Source: Lateolabrax maculatus (Eukaryota > Chordata > Actinopteri > Acropomatiformes > Lateolabracidae). Taken from it: a stretch of DNA of 64,000 nucleotides. The notes under the pieces were generated by a model, which saw only the letters and a list, made by a program, of their open reading frames with translations, was not told the origin of the DNA and searched no databases. Position 1 is the stretch's first letter, and every line of letters starts with the position of its first letter. Location of the stretch: positions 8,316,501 to 8,380,500 of the forward strand of contig CM062214.1 in NCBI GenBank assembly GCA_031216445.1. Reading direction: 5' to 3'. Made by a program: the position numbers and the translations under genes. Below, in pieces: positions 26,836 through 37,725 of this stretch.

Positions 26836-26920
26836 CTGTCTGGGTCCTGTGGGCCCGGCTCGGCTCGGCCCGGCCCGGCCCGGCCCGGCCCGGCCCGCCG
26901 CGGCTCCGTCGCGTCCTCCT
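26836..26920 (-). other. Candidate untranslated first exon B (inner promoter)
   Basis: The minus-strand sequence ends CCCAGACAG, followed by GTGAGT, a near-perfect donor. Upstream in order are the GC box, the CCAAT box and CTTTAAAG, so the start is placed near 26.92 kb by inference. No ATG in a good context opens a frame that uses this donor, so the exon is most simply 5' untranslated. About half of it is a (GGGCC)n tract, described separately. The next exon must lie at lower coordinates, and 18788-18900 is the only candidate seen. Confidence 0.5.
26851..26897 (-). repeat. (GGGCC)n pentanucleotide tract in the candidate 5' exon
   Basis: About nine five-base units, the two nearest the donor varied to GAGCC, lie on the transcribed minus strand. 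Runs of three G separated by two C satisfy the G-quadruplex pattern in both DNA and RNA. The tract ends about 15 nt before the splice donor. Pentanucleotide GC repeats are unstable and hard to assemble, so the unit number may not be exact. Confidence 0.9.
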
Positions 26921-27203
26921 CGTAGTAAACACGGCGGAGGAGCTTTAAAGCAGCGTGTGAGAGTTGTTTACAAAGTTTCGCCGTGGACCCGGATTGGTCT
27001 GAGCGCAGTTTAGTCCCCGCCCCCACACCTCGGTCACCGGGCCGAGTCTCAATCGGTGTCTCGCCGCCTCCGCGCAGACGGGGAACACGGCGGAGGAGGC
27101 GAGCCGAGGCACGCTCACGGTGAACTGCGAGACGAGAGGGGGCCCGGTGTGGTTTTTTTTTTCTTTTTTTTTTTTGTTTTGGTTTGTTTCTCTCCGCTCT
27201 TAC

Positions 27204-27260
27204 CTGAAGCTGACCTGATTTCAGCTGCGAGGCAGACGCACACGGAGAGGGCGAAACAGC
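27204..27260 (-). other. Candidate untranslated first exon A (outer promoter)
   Basis: The minus-strand sequence ends GGTCAGCTTCAG, followed by GTAAGAG, a strong donor. A GC box at 27271-27281 lies just upstream, so a start near 27.26 kb is inferred. The short open frame across it begins at a non-ATG codon and is not evidence of coding. Together with exon B this suggests alternative first exons joined to a shared downstream exon. Confidence 0.45.
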
Positions 27261-27486
27261 CAGAGCCGTGAGGGCGGGGGCTACGTTCAGCAACTCTAAC
27301 TACGTTCACCTCCCGCGGTTCCATAAGATGAGTTAAAAAGTGCTTCAATTAACACCTGATTGTTAACTGAACTCGTGTATTCAAATAGTGCACATGCCCC
27401 CCCACAGTAGATCATTTCCCCTGCAGTAATGCAAATGTAGGCAAGAACTGTTCAATCGGATCAGATCTTCTCTTTTACAGTCTGTT

Positions 27487-27830
27487 CATCAGAATCAAGT
27501 TTATTGCCAAGTAGGTTGTGCAACAACATACACAGCGAGTGGTTTGCTGCCTTTGTGAAGCACTTTGTGTGTTTTGAAAAGTGCTCTATGAATAAAGATT
27601 GTTATTATAATTATATTAGAAAAAACAGAAATATAGGCTATGGAAAACATAAAGATAAAGCAAGTACTGCAAGTCATTAAGTATAGTTGTAAAAAAGAAA
27701 ATAGCACAATAAATGTGAAAGTATGAATACTACAAAAAAAAATGCTGTAAAATATTAAATGGAAGAGCTGTACGGTTTTGTGCAGGGACATGCAAAGTAT
27801 TGAAGGTGCAAAGGTTCAAAGCATGCTTTA
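27487..27830 (+). mobile_element. Repeat with nested LINE 3' end
   Basis: The stretch opens with CAGAATCAAGTTTATTGCCAAGTAGG, a phrase frequent in a fish dispersed repeat. It is interrupted at about 27549-27620 by GAAGCACTTTGTGTG, then AAAAGTGCTCTATGAATAAAG and a TTATTATAATTATATT tail, the usual 3' end of L2/Rex1-type LINEs. AT-rich sequence resembling the outer repeat resumes afterwards. Assignment is by memory of these families. Only the extreme 3' end of the LINE is present. Confidence 0.45.
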
Positions 27831-29030
27831 GTATTAGTAGGTATTACAAATTATTTTGGCCTCTCAATTTATAATGTATCATGAAAAAGGAACATAATGC
27901 AGCCTTTTGAGCTGTGTATCCCAGTGCTCACCATCTTAAGGCTGCTACACATAAAACTGGGGGAAATTAAAAATTGATAGAATACTTCAATATTGGATAT
28001 TACCTATAGAACAATACATCATATGGTTGTGCTTTACAGGCCCGCGGCTCTTCCTGAGGCAGCATCAAACTACACAAAAATAAAGAAAAATGACCAGGAA
28101 CTACCTGTATAACTTTTTGTGTCTGAATGAAAGTGCCTTTGAGCAAATAATGAATATCCGTCTTTGCATCTGTTGGCTTCCAGTCTGATTTACTGTTATA
28201 CTTTAAGGATCTGCATTCTCAACACTGTTTGTGACTGCATACTGATCTCTTTTTATAAACTGCCTAGGTGTGTTTACATATCAAAATCTCATATTCGGAG
28301 AGAGATATTTACCCATTACCATTTAGCATGATGTATGATGAAGTGCGACCACACAGAGAAAAAGTGAATGGGGACATACAATACGTAATAATTTCATAGC
28401 CTACTACTAATGCAACCGCAAACACATTTCACAAGTAAAAGAATGCCGCTTGGATTGCTGTTTATCTCAACCTAATGAGGAAACATACTGGATACTATAT
28501 CCACCAAAAGAAATGTGATTTTACATACAAGACACATGATAAGACATGATGCATTATTTTAAATTGCACACCTGCATACTCATATAGGTGTGTTTTCAGT
28601 TATATGGTTGATCTGCTCAGGTTGGAGTCGTGCAAAGGTCTGCTGGGACTAAGTTGTAACTTGTCCGATGACTAACAACATAGCTCCTGAAGTCTTGAAA
28701 CATTACTTTTTATTATCTTGTGCGCATAAGATTTAAAAAATGAATCTTTCAGGACCTTGGGGGCTCCATAATTTACATAATACCACTCTTCTGCAAAATT
28801 TTGCCACTCTGCAAAATGTGTAATTTTACTTTGGACACTTTAAATACATTCTACTGGTGATACTTGTGTGCTTTTACTCAAGTAGAAACTTGAATGCAGG
28901 ACTTTTATTTGTAACAGAGTATTATTTACTGTTACTTGTACCTAAGTTACGGATCTGATTACTTCTTCCACCTCTGTTTATTACCCAAACCCATTATTTA
29001 TATCCACTTGTTCTGTGACAGATCGTTCTT
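27831..29030. other. No gene seen
   Basis: AT-rich DNA upstream of the CpG-island gene. No splice-bounded frames or clear repeat signature. Confidence 0.55.
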
Positions 29031-29035
29031 GGAGG

Positions 29036-29325
29036 CAGATGGACATCATCTGGGGAATGGACTTCTAGAAGGACCCACAGTTTTGGTGTCACCACTTTCC
29101 AGAATATTGCACAACAATAAACACTGTTAATGACTCTGATGAACATCTGACATGACAGGCATGTTAACTTATTTATCTTAACACCTCTCATCATGGTACA
29201 TCCTGGTGTGAACAACTTCCCCAGAGGTTAAAATGCCTGCAACATTTACCCATCTTGTAGAACTGATGAAACCCTGTGGATGAGTGAAATGTCTTCAACT
29301 GCTGTCCAGTGGAGAATTTCATTTT
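29036..29325 (+). mobile_element. 3' end of a Penelope-like retroelement, degenerate
   Basis: A plus-strand frame ends SRILHNNKHC. This resembles the carboxyl end and stop region (SLPRMLHNNKH-like) of a widespread fish Penelope-like element that encodes a reverse transcriptase plus a GIY-YIG endonuclease. The 3' segment GAACTGATGAAACCC, then GATGAGTGAAATGTCTTCAA, matches the characteristic tail phrase of that family. A related coding fragment lies at 41664-41924. Only the terminus is present and the frame is broken upstream. The identification rests on memory. Confidence 0.45.
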
Positions 29326-29611
29326 TACCTGACATTTTTGTTCATGGATGAATGCAGTATATATTTACTAAACATGCTGCCAGAAAAGTGGTGTATCAAA
29401 GACTAGAAGTGACCTTGCCAGCATCTGTGAAAACAAGAGAAGTAACAAATGAAGAAAAAAAGTCACCAACAACAATTAGTAAGCCTTAACCCTCCTGCCA
29501 ATAAATATATGAACTTGTAAAATCCCATTTGTTAATATGTAATTATAGCCTAAATTGATTGAAGCCCCTTTCCAAGCATTTTAATGACCTCTTATCTGCT
29601 AATACAATTTG

Positions 29612-29612
<1 letters not shown>

Positions 29613-29663
<51 letters not shown>
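29613..29663. repeat. (TG)n microsatellite
   Basis: About 25 TG units without interruption. Confidence 0.97.
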
Positions 29664-29665
<2 letters not shown>

Positions 29666-32600
29666 AGAATACAAATGTCCAGTAGCTCTGAAATTTCTAT
29701 TCCCTTTTTTATGAGAAGACATTAAGCAAATAGTATGTTTCTACTATCGATCCTCGTGTCTCTGTGATTTTCCCTGTGTAATAAGAATGCAATGAGTATT
29801 TATGTGAATAGTGAGTATACTAATAAACTTATTAATTCCGGCTTATCCAATTTAGGCTGTCACATGTTATCCTGTGTGCCTGCTGCTTCAGCGAAAGTCA
29901 CCTGTATTTCTAAAGCCTCACAGAAGATTCTGATTAATGAATATGAATTTCACAGGGAAGAGCCAGAAATAGAATTCATCACCTTGGCGGGCTCACAAAA
30001 TAAGTCTATTACAGCGGTGGATTTCATTGAAGGGCTGGTTTTAATGAGACAAAATAATAATCTTGAAGATAAGTGACAAAAAAAGTTGGAACATATTCCT
30101 TCACAGGTGCCTGGTGTCCATGTTCTGTAAAAGGGAGCAGGGAGAGGGGGACGTCAGAGAGGGAATGAAACAAATGTTCACAGGTGACATTTAATATTTC
30201 TCAGAAATACATAGTCAAACTTTCTGGAGGTTTAGTTGTTTCTTTTTTTCTCTTTCTGCTTAATATCATACTCACAGACATAGTTACGTACATACAATTG
30301 CACACAAACACGCACAATAACCCTCTAAACAAGTCTCTCAATCTTTTTATGTTTGGCAAAGCAATTTTGGCATGATGTTACAATTCACAATTGTGTTTAC
30401 ACAAAGTACTGTGTATTTGTGGCAGGAATTAGAATGACCAGTTTCATCCACAGTATCACATTTAGAAAATACCAAATTGCAAGGAACTACGAAAACATAC
30501 ATGCAGTAAATACTAATTCAAAATATTTGATACATGTAAACAATATCAGAAATAATTATAGTATAAGCGGATAAAAATACACATTAGGGGCACATTGCAA
30601 AGTACAACAGTGTAGCAAAACATAAAACTGACAAAACTTTAGAGTGCCTTTAATGGCCCATTAACAAAGACTGTTGGTTTAATAATGGGTTGATGATTGT
30701 GGGGTCGGTTTGCAATGTTACACCTCAACAAATGGGGCAACGGGGAACAAATAAGGAAAAATGTAAAGAATAAATGAATTAATTTACAACCTCATAGATT
30801 TTATTAAAGACTATTACAGAAAATATGTATAAATGTTTATTTTTTGCACTTCTCAGCTCAATCTTCTCCAGTCCAATTCGACTATTTGAGAGTATTACAT
30901 CTAGTGAAATAATTACTGCCAATACTGGACTGACTATTATACCATAACAACAAAGACACTGTTAAATTCAAATGTAGTGTTATTTTTTTCAGTTGGAGTA
31001 CCATAATACAGACAATTTAATCACGCACCAGCTAAACAGGGCTTATTACTACCCAGAGATGTGTTTGTATGACAGCGATTGTGTTCTTTGATTGCACTTC
31101 TTTCATGGCCATGCAGCCCCTGAGGGTGAAGCTCAAAGTGAAGCAGGTGAACAGCAGCAGGGTGTCCTGGATAACAGACTATTTAATTGACAGATAATGC
31201 AGTTTGGCCTCCTCCAGAGCATTGTGGTGAAAATTCTGCAGAACAGAAAGGAAGCTTGCTGGGAACCACTATCACCTTTCATATTCACTCTCTGCACAGC
31301 AGGCTTCAGATTCAGCTCAAGCTCACGTCATCTCCAGAGTATTTTTAATGGTTCCTTTGCTGTAGGGTGCGTCAGTAGGGGCAGAGAGGACGAGTCCCTC
31401 TACACCTGAAATTTAGTAGGAGTTGTATCGGCCCATCAGGCAAGAAAGACAACGTATCAGGGTTCATATTAATGATAAATTAAACTATATGGAAAACAGA
31501 GGATGAGGATGCTCAGAATTTATGCAACAGACTGAACATAGGCCACACGGTTCTCTGTGGTGGTGGGCCAAAGGCATCAACACCATCAAACAACCTTGAT
31601 TCTATCTTTCACCGATACAGTGTTAGAAATCATGGCATTGTGTGTCTCTGTAGTTATATTCCTATTAGTGAGGTGAGTCCAATGAGTTTAAGTCCAAGCT
31701 TAAACCTGATTTTGCAACTTAACACTAAATCAAGTAAAATCAACTAAATCAATCAAATTGTTGCAAGTATTCAGTTAAAAGATGTCAGGTGACTTTGCAA
31801 CAATAAAAACTTCAATTGGTGGTTTAGAGACCTGCAGTGTGCCATTTAACTACTTGCTGTTACGTATAACCTGCACTTATAAGATCTTATTAACAGATCT
31901 TTACATTAGTATTTTACAAATTCATCAAATGGGGTACAGTAATAAATGAACCATATAATAGTTTTTGTGCAATGTAAATCTCAATATACTATAGTATATT
32001 GTGTCCAAGTTTAGTAAATGTCTAAGGGAACAAAATACTAAAAAAATAACATGTTTCAAATACTTCCTGCATGATTTCTCATTGTGAATGTACAGTGTAT
32101 GTCATGTTATCTTATTAAAAACCTACATTTTTGTTTGCATTAAGTGCATAAATCTTGCATAGTTAACTGTCTACACTGGCCCCAACGCCCTGCATACAGT
32201 AAGTGTGAATAGTAGAATTATACATGTTTGTGTTTCCCAGCTTTTTCTCTGCAAGAAATACTAATGGTTCCCAACAAGAGCCAGCTACTTTTCTCAGAGA
32301 AGTGTGTAGGCACGTAACTTTTTAATTGAATCGGAAGATATAAAAGATGGATAAGAGACGGGTCGTTGTTTTTTTTCAGACAGGAAAACAGTATGCAAAT
32401 CAAAAAGAAGGAAAGAAAAAAAGAATTTATTGCTTAAATAAGCCCCACAGTTTTGATCTTTGGTTCTAACTATTCTAAGTGGATGCAGCAGTTTTTCGTG
32501 GGTTTGCTTAATTATGATGCTTAATCCATAGTCTCTCCTGAGGGTTGGACTACAGCACAGCAGTAATTAAATCAAAGAACTGAATGGGAATGAGGAAATG

Positions 32601-33245
32601 TTTTTCTTTCTTTCTTAATCTTTCTTTCTGAAGTTGAACAATGTAGGGAAATCTTGGTTTATGTCAATGTTATTATTTTTAGAAGATATGATTCAGAGAA
32701 TGTTAATTATTTGCAGATTTCAGATAGCGGCTGACTTGGTATGAGAGAACAGAAGAAATGAATGAGCTAGTTACTTATATGTGAGGAACATTTTGATACA
32801 ATATAACCTTGCTAAAATCCTACAAAAGACAGAAGCTATTGTAAACTCAAGCCATTTTCAGCATGAACCATTTTCCAATTACTTTTCATCATACTGATTG
32901 ATTCTGACAAAATTCTCATCAATGCTTCATTATAGAGCTCTGCTAATACATGCTCCTGATATCTGATGAATTGACTTTGACTTTGAGCAGATAAAGAGAA
33001 CTTACAAACACATACATAGACACGCCAAAAAACAAATGCACACATACAAGCCATCATGCAGCCATCAGAGTTTGCATTATTTTTGATGCACTGAATCGTT
33101 GTTGACCAAACAAACTGCATTTAATTCTTGCTGGATTCAAATATTGTACTTTTTACACGACTAACATTATTTTACAGCTATAGTTACGGATTAAGATTTC
33201 AAATAAAAAAATCAAACGGTTATAAAATACAAAATTTTACCAGAA
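29664..33245. other. No gene seen
   Basis: AT-rich DNA. The plus-strand frame at 29792-30076 (94 codons) contains no recognised domain and lacks a splice context. Short A and T runs only. Confidence 0.5.
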
Positions 33246-33253
33246 GATTAAAC

Positions 33254-33469
33254 CAGTGTTTCCAAACTTTTTGGTTCATTACCCCTTATCATCATCATCA
33301 TCATCATCATCAATCCAATATTTCACAATAAAAGCTAAGATGACAAAAAAAAAACTGTGTAGCAGAATGTTGTTTTTCTTGTTTTCTACCACCTTAATCA
33401 TATCACAACCCCTCAGATTTATCATGTGACTGTTCAGAGGGGACCCGATCCCTTGGTGGAGAACCACTG
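33254..33469. mobile_element. hAT-type MITE, 216 bp, with 8-bp target duplication
   Basis: The left terminus CAGTGTTTCCAAAC and the reverse complement of the right terminus, CAGTGGTTCTCCACC, form a terminal inverted repeat of the hAT/Charlie kind (CAGTGNTTC). It is flanked by GATTAAAC (33246-33253) and GATTAAAT (33470-33477), an 8-bp target duplication with one mismatch, as hAT transposases make. The interior near the right end (GACCCGATCCCTTGG) also fits Charlie-like elements. There is no room for a transposase, so it was mobilised in trans. A trinucleotide run lies inside. Confidence 0.8.
33288..33311. repeat. (ATC)n microsatellite inside the hAT MITE
   Basis: Eight ATC units within the mobile element, giving a poly-His or poly-Asp artefact in translation. 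Confidence 0.95.
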
Positions 33470-33729
33470 GATTAAATGTACAGCATATAGAGTGGAAGCC
33501 AGCTCCTCCTCAACCATATGAGCAATTTTCCTCCAGAACAAATATGCGAGCGATACTTTGAGTCCATTTTGCTGATGATAATTTTTACTTTAATCGGACT
33601 TTAAATGCTGATAAAAGATTGCAATACTTCTTCCACCACTGAACAGACCTATAGAGGCTGTTCCTTGACCACTAAATGTTCCTCGGAAGAACAAGGTCCA
33701 CCTAACCATCTCCTCCAATATGTCCGAAT

Positions 33730-33995
33730 GATGGGAGACGGTGCGGCGGTGGAGCGGGGAGGTCAGATGCCGGACGGGGCAGAGGAAAAACTAACAGCGC
33801 CTTCCCGCTGGTTGATGGCTTTTTATCATAGAGGCTCACATTGGGATGCCCAGGGAGTGCTACTGGGCTAATTAGCACAGTGCCAAGTGCTTAATCCCCA
33901 TCTAAGTCATTAGTCTGAAACAAACAGTGGTGTTCAGATTGTGGGTAATTAAGAATGATCCCTGACACACCGGCTGAGTGTTATTCCTCTAAGCT
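33730..33995. promoter_or_regulatory. Possible distal regulatory element (homeodomain-type sites)
   Basis: This non-repetitive stretch carries a palindromic CTAATTAG (33868-33875), a TTAATCC OTX/CRX-type word (33891-33897) and a second TAATTA (33946-33951). Such clusters are common in conserved developmental enhancers of vertebrates. Conservation cannot be measured from one sequence, so this is a hypothesis. Confidence 0.25.
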
Positions 33996-34895
33996 AAGCC
34001 TCACTGTCAAAACAACTCGTTAGCTTGCATTCGGCAGCTCAGCAGCGTTCACAAATGTGCACATATGCATACCCACTTATACAGTATGTGTTCATACAGT
34101 ACACACTCCTACACTGTGCCAGTCGAGACTGATTGAGGGCCTCAGCAGAACTGTCATGACAGGCAGAAAGTTAATTTAGTGTTTTTTTTTACCCCCCACT
34201 CCTCTGCAATTATAATGCATCCTTTTCTTTCATTAATTCCCACTTTTTTGTCATCCCTGATTGTAGTCATGCCTGACATTCGGCACCATTAAATTTACTG
34301 CCTGGATATTACAGCCAGTCATGAGCAGGTGTGTCTATGTTCTCTAGGACCACATGTCTTAGGGTTCCCCTGTGAAATTTATGATTCACAATTAAAGGCA
34401 GTGAGACAGACTAGAGACACTTGCGGTTGACCTTATTCACCTTATTTAATTCTTGTTATCATTACTGAGTAATTTCTATCAGTCTCACCTCAGTACCTTG
34501 ATTGCAGTGTTAACATCAACTCTGCCCTATGGACAGACGTTGGTATCATGGCAATCAGTGGTTTGGAAAATGAGTTGTATGGACAGTAAATAAAAGCTGA
34601 CAAACACAGTGATACATTCACTTTGTGGCAGCCGAGCATACTTTAAAACATACATGTATGATTTTCCTGAATTTTGTTACTGGCTTTCTCACAGCATCTA
34701 TTTGTTTTTCATGGAGCTGTGTATTTCATTGCGTCTGTGTGTGGGCACTCACTCATCTAAGCCATCCTTTTAATGTTATATCCACCAAGGACAGAGGCAT
34801 GCTAAATGGAGGAGAACAGAAAATCTCTTCTGATCTCTGAGGCTCTGACATAAATTCCAACAACTGCAGTCATTATTGCCTATTCTATAAATATG
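33996..34895. other. No gene seen
   Basis: AT-rich, non-repetitive DNA. No splice-bounded frame or mobile-element signature. Confidence 0.5.
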
Positions 34896-34899
34896 AATG

Positions 34900-35330
34900 G
34901 CTGTAGTCGGGCGACAGTTAGCTTAGCTTAGCAGGAAGAATCAAATAATAGAATAATGGGGAAACCGTTTGTCGGGCTCTGTCCAAAGGGTACTTTGCCT
35001 GGCAACCTCACAGTGACGACGAGACTCCAGGAAGTTCCTGCAGCACGCCACAAAATAGTCAGACACTGACCTAACCCCTTGTAAAACCACAATATTTTGA
35101 CGCTTTGGCTTTTGCAGCGATTACACAACCGAGATATTCGGCAGTGATGAGGGAGCTGACAGGTGTCGGTAGGCACCTTTGGGCCGAGCCAGGCTACCTG
35201 TTTCTCTGCTTCCAGTCTTTATGCTAAGCTAAGCTAACTGGTTGCTGGAGGTACCTTCATATTTATCATACAGGCATGAGAGTTGCATCAATCCTCTCAT
35301 CTAATGCTCTTTTTTTTCTTTTATTTCTTT
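34900..35330. mobile_element. Foldback non-autonomous element, copy 1
   Basis: A 19-nt word with GCTTAGCTTAGC at its core (34915-34933) recurs as its exact reverse complement at 35222-35240, about 290 bp away. The right arm continues as a phrase (CCAGGCTACC, TTCCAGTCTTTATGCTAAGC, CTTCATATTTA, ACAGGCATGAGAG) familiar from an abundant fish repeat. The same right-arm order occurs at 41201-41280, showing that it is dispersed. There is no coding region. Confidence 0.65.
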
Positions 35331-35334
35331 TTTT

Positions 35335-37620
35335 GCATTTCACTGCTGGCCCTGATCATTTCTTTGAGAAGCTTATGAATCCCCTTGTGCTTTTACCTGT
35401 GATAACCCCAGGACAAGCAGGTTGGGTGCGTCAGAGACTTTAATTTGCCTGTACACTAGGAGTGACTCAAGTGTTTCCTGATGTCTGCATAAAGCATGAT
35501 GGGAAAAGCCCCTGCTGCTTATGATACTAAAAAACAAGAAGTTGTCAAGAAAACAAATCAACGAGTCTATTAAAGTGACAAGTAATGAAGACAAGCTTCC
35601 CACTTTCAGTGTATTTGTATGTGTGTGTGTTTTTTCATTCACCTGTGTGCAAAGTATATTTGCTTGTGGGAATTAAACCGGTGCATATTTTTTTGAGCAA
35701 AACGTAAGCATTTTGATCAGCACTCAGGGTCCTGACAAACTGTAACGGGTGAATACATTTTTGTATTTTCTGTCTCTTTCCTCCCAAAGGCAAAGCTCCA
35801 CAAAGAAATATTCATGCTCCCACTTTGCAGATGTTTTTGGCTGTGTATGTGTTAACTCATACATATATTTGTATTCATAAGGTTGGCAGTAGCTCAGTGC
35901 TCTGTTTTTTTAAGTCATGCCCTTTTCAGAGTGGTGCTACAGTAACAAATGGCTACGTTTATGGTCTGTAAAAAAACAAAACCAGTAGAGGCTTGCATGT
36001 GCATCTCACTGCCAGTAGGGGGAGGACGAGCACACAGAGTGACATGTACAAACAACTTGCAGCATAATGCTTCACAGAAAGCACAGGGCAGATGAAGTCA
36101 TCTGTTTACAAGATACATACAGAAGTAAATGCAAATCTTTGCTGTACTGACTTGCCCATTATCATCACAGTGTATTGTACAGACAGGCAGGCTGCATACA
36201 TGCATGGATAAGTAAGAGGAAAAAAAATCACAGAAACACTGTGTTTTTTTAATGTGCAAATCAGATACACAAGAAAAAGAAGAAGACCTGTTAAGACATG
36301 CTGCTACAAACACATACATATTCACATGTGGCAGGAGGCTTCTCAAAAAAGAGATGCTGAGATGTCTCCCTGATGTAAGTCTGCTTTTACAGCAGGTAGA
36401 CATCATGTCAGGCACCTTTCAAAAGTCCTTTTTTTTTCTCAGTAAACAGAGTCCTTCACCTCTCCAGGGGTTCCAATGCAACAGAAAAGCTCAGGTATAT
36501 TCAGACCACCCCCTGATCCATCTGGGCAGCACGGATTTACGTGTTTCATCCTTGACACTTTACAAAATGAGAAGGAGGGAGCAGAAAGAGCACAGTCAAG
36601 GAGGCTGTTTTTGAGTAATTTCTGTTTTGTAATGCTGCTTTCATCTGTTGACTCAGTAGGACAAAATAGATAAGCTGAATTCAAAAACTGATAAGATATG
36701 TACATTTGTACAATCCATTGGGTCTCAACAAAGTAGAGATCCAGGCCCTTGGTTGCAAATGGACATATGACATCTCCTTACATTATTGTGAATTGCTATG
36801 GGAGGTTCACTGGTGACATTTAGCTGTAATAGAAGGAGCGGGGGATTGTTTGTGCACAAATCAAGAAGAGATTGGCAGCAGGTCATATAGTGAATACTCT
36901 ATATAGAGTAAGGAACCTTGCAAAGGTCATAAAAGTTTATGCAACTTGCATGCAATCTTGAGGTTAAATATGGGGTACAATACACAGGTTGGTGATTATA
37001 TGTTGTGTTCTGTAATACCATTACCAAGTCTATACAAGAATTCATGTCAAGGTGACAAGCTTTCAAATGTGACCATATAATGAGACAGTCTGGCAATGTA
37101 TAGATGTGAAAAAAATAATATGTGTGATTACTGTATCTGATAACCAGTAAAAACAATGATTGAGTCTTTCAGCTACCATACAGTTGCACTTAATGCACAT
37201 GTTATGGTCTTTCTCTCTTGTATTCTTAAGAGAAAATATGTGGGCGTCTTCCTGTTTATAGTATTAGTTGTTTTCCTGATCACCAACTGAAGGTCATTTA
37301 CCACTGCATCACTGGAGTGGATGTGAATGATTAAATTAGGAGGTACAGATTAGTGAGGCAAGAGGCTGTGATCAGAGTGAAGTGAGTCACTTGAATAAAT
37401 AGAGATCTGCCCATGAAACTCTGTCAGGATCAGGTACTCAAAAACACAGGAATTGGTTGTCCTTTTAAATCACAATAGAGAGCAGTCATTAATAGCATCA
37501 CAGGTCAGGATCAGTTATTTCATCACTAATACATAAAAATACAATCATTATTTAAGGTTATAGGGGCAAATTTTAAGTTTTAGAAACAAAAGAGTTGAAT
37601 ATTTAAAAATTCAAAAAAAA
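35335..37620. other. No gene seen
   Basis: AT-rich DNA with T runs. CCAGTAGGGGGAGG at 36012-36025 (plus strand) fits the CTCF core except at one position. The 120-codon frame at 36252-36614 has no recognisable domain and overlaps a 105-codon frame on the other strand. Confidence 0.45.
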
Positions 37621-37629
37621 AAAAAAAAG

Positions 37630-37725
37630 GCCAGGCCAGGGGTGGGGAACCTTTTTCCCTATCAAGGGCCATAACAATTTTTAGAACATCCTTCGAGGGC
37701 CATACTAAATTATTGAACGTATATC
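37630..37725. mobile_element. hAT-like terminal fragment
   Basis: CCAGGGGTGGGGAACCTTTTT, followed by CAAGGGCCAT and GAGGGCCATACTAAAT, has the form of one end of many vertebrate hAT elements (CAGGGGTGGGNAACC plus repeated GGGCCA). No matching right end was found within 600 bp, so this is a one-ended remnant. It sits directly after an A17-type run. Confidence 0.5.

Larger units (their letters stand above)
26230..27340 (-). promoter_or_regulatory. CpG-island promoter of a minus-strand gene
   Basis: About 1.1 kb is strongly enriched in CpG and GC relative to the AT-rich flanks, the hallmark of a vertebrate housekeeping or developmental promoter. On the minus strand it holds a GC box (GGGGGCGGGG, 27015-27024), a CCAAT box (26993-26997) and an AT-rich CTTTAAAG element (26943-26950) in the correct order for a start site near 26.92 kb, and a second GC box (27271-27281) near an outer start. 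TGACGTC, a CRE-like word, lies at 26514-26520. Two minus-strand splice donors (after 27204 and 26836) fix the direction of transcription. No equally good plus-strand donor was seen, though divergent transcription is not excluded. Long T runs at 26677-26706 and 27152-27176 interrupt the island. Confidence 0.75.

Noticed and set aside
26647..27293. Several GC-rich open frames across the CpG island, up to 153 codons
   Set aside because: They start at non-ATG codons or cross splice donors, and are Arg/Pro/Gly-rich as expected from CpG-rich non-coding DNA.
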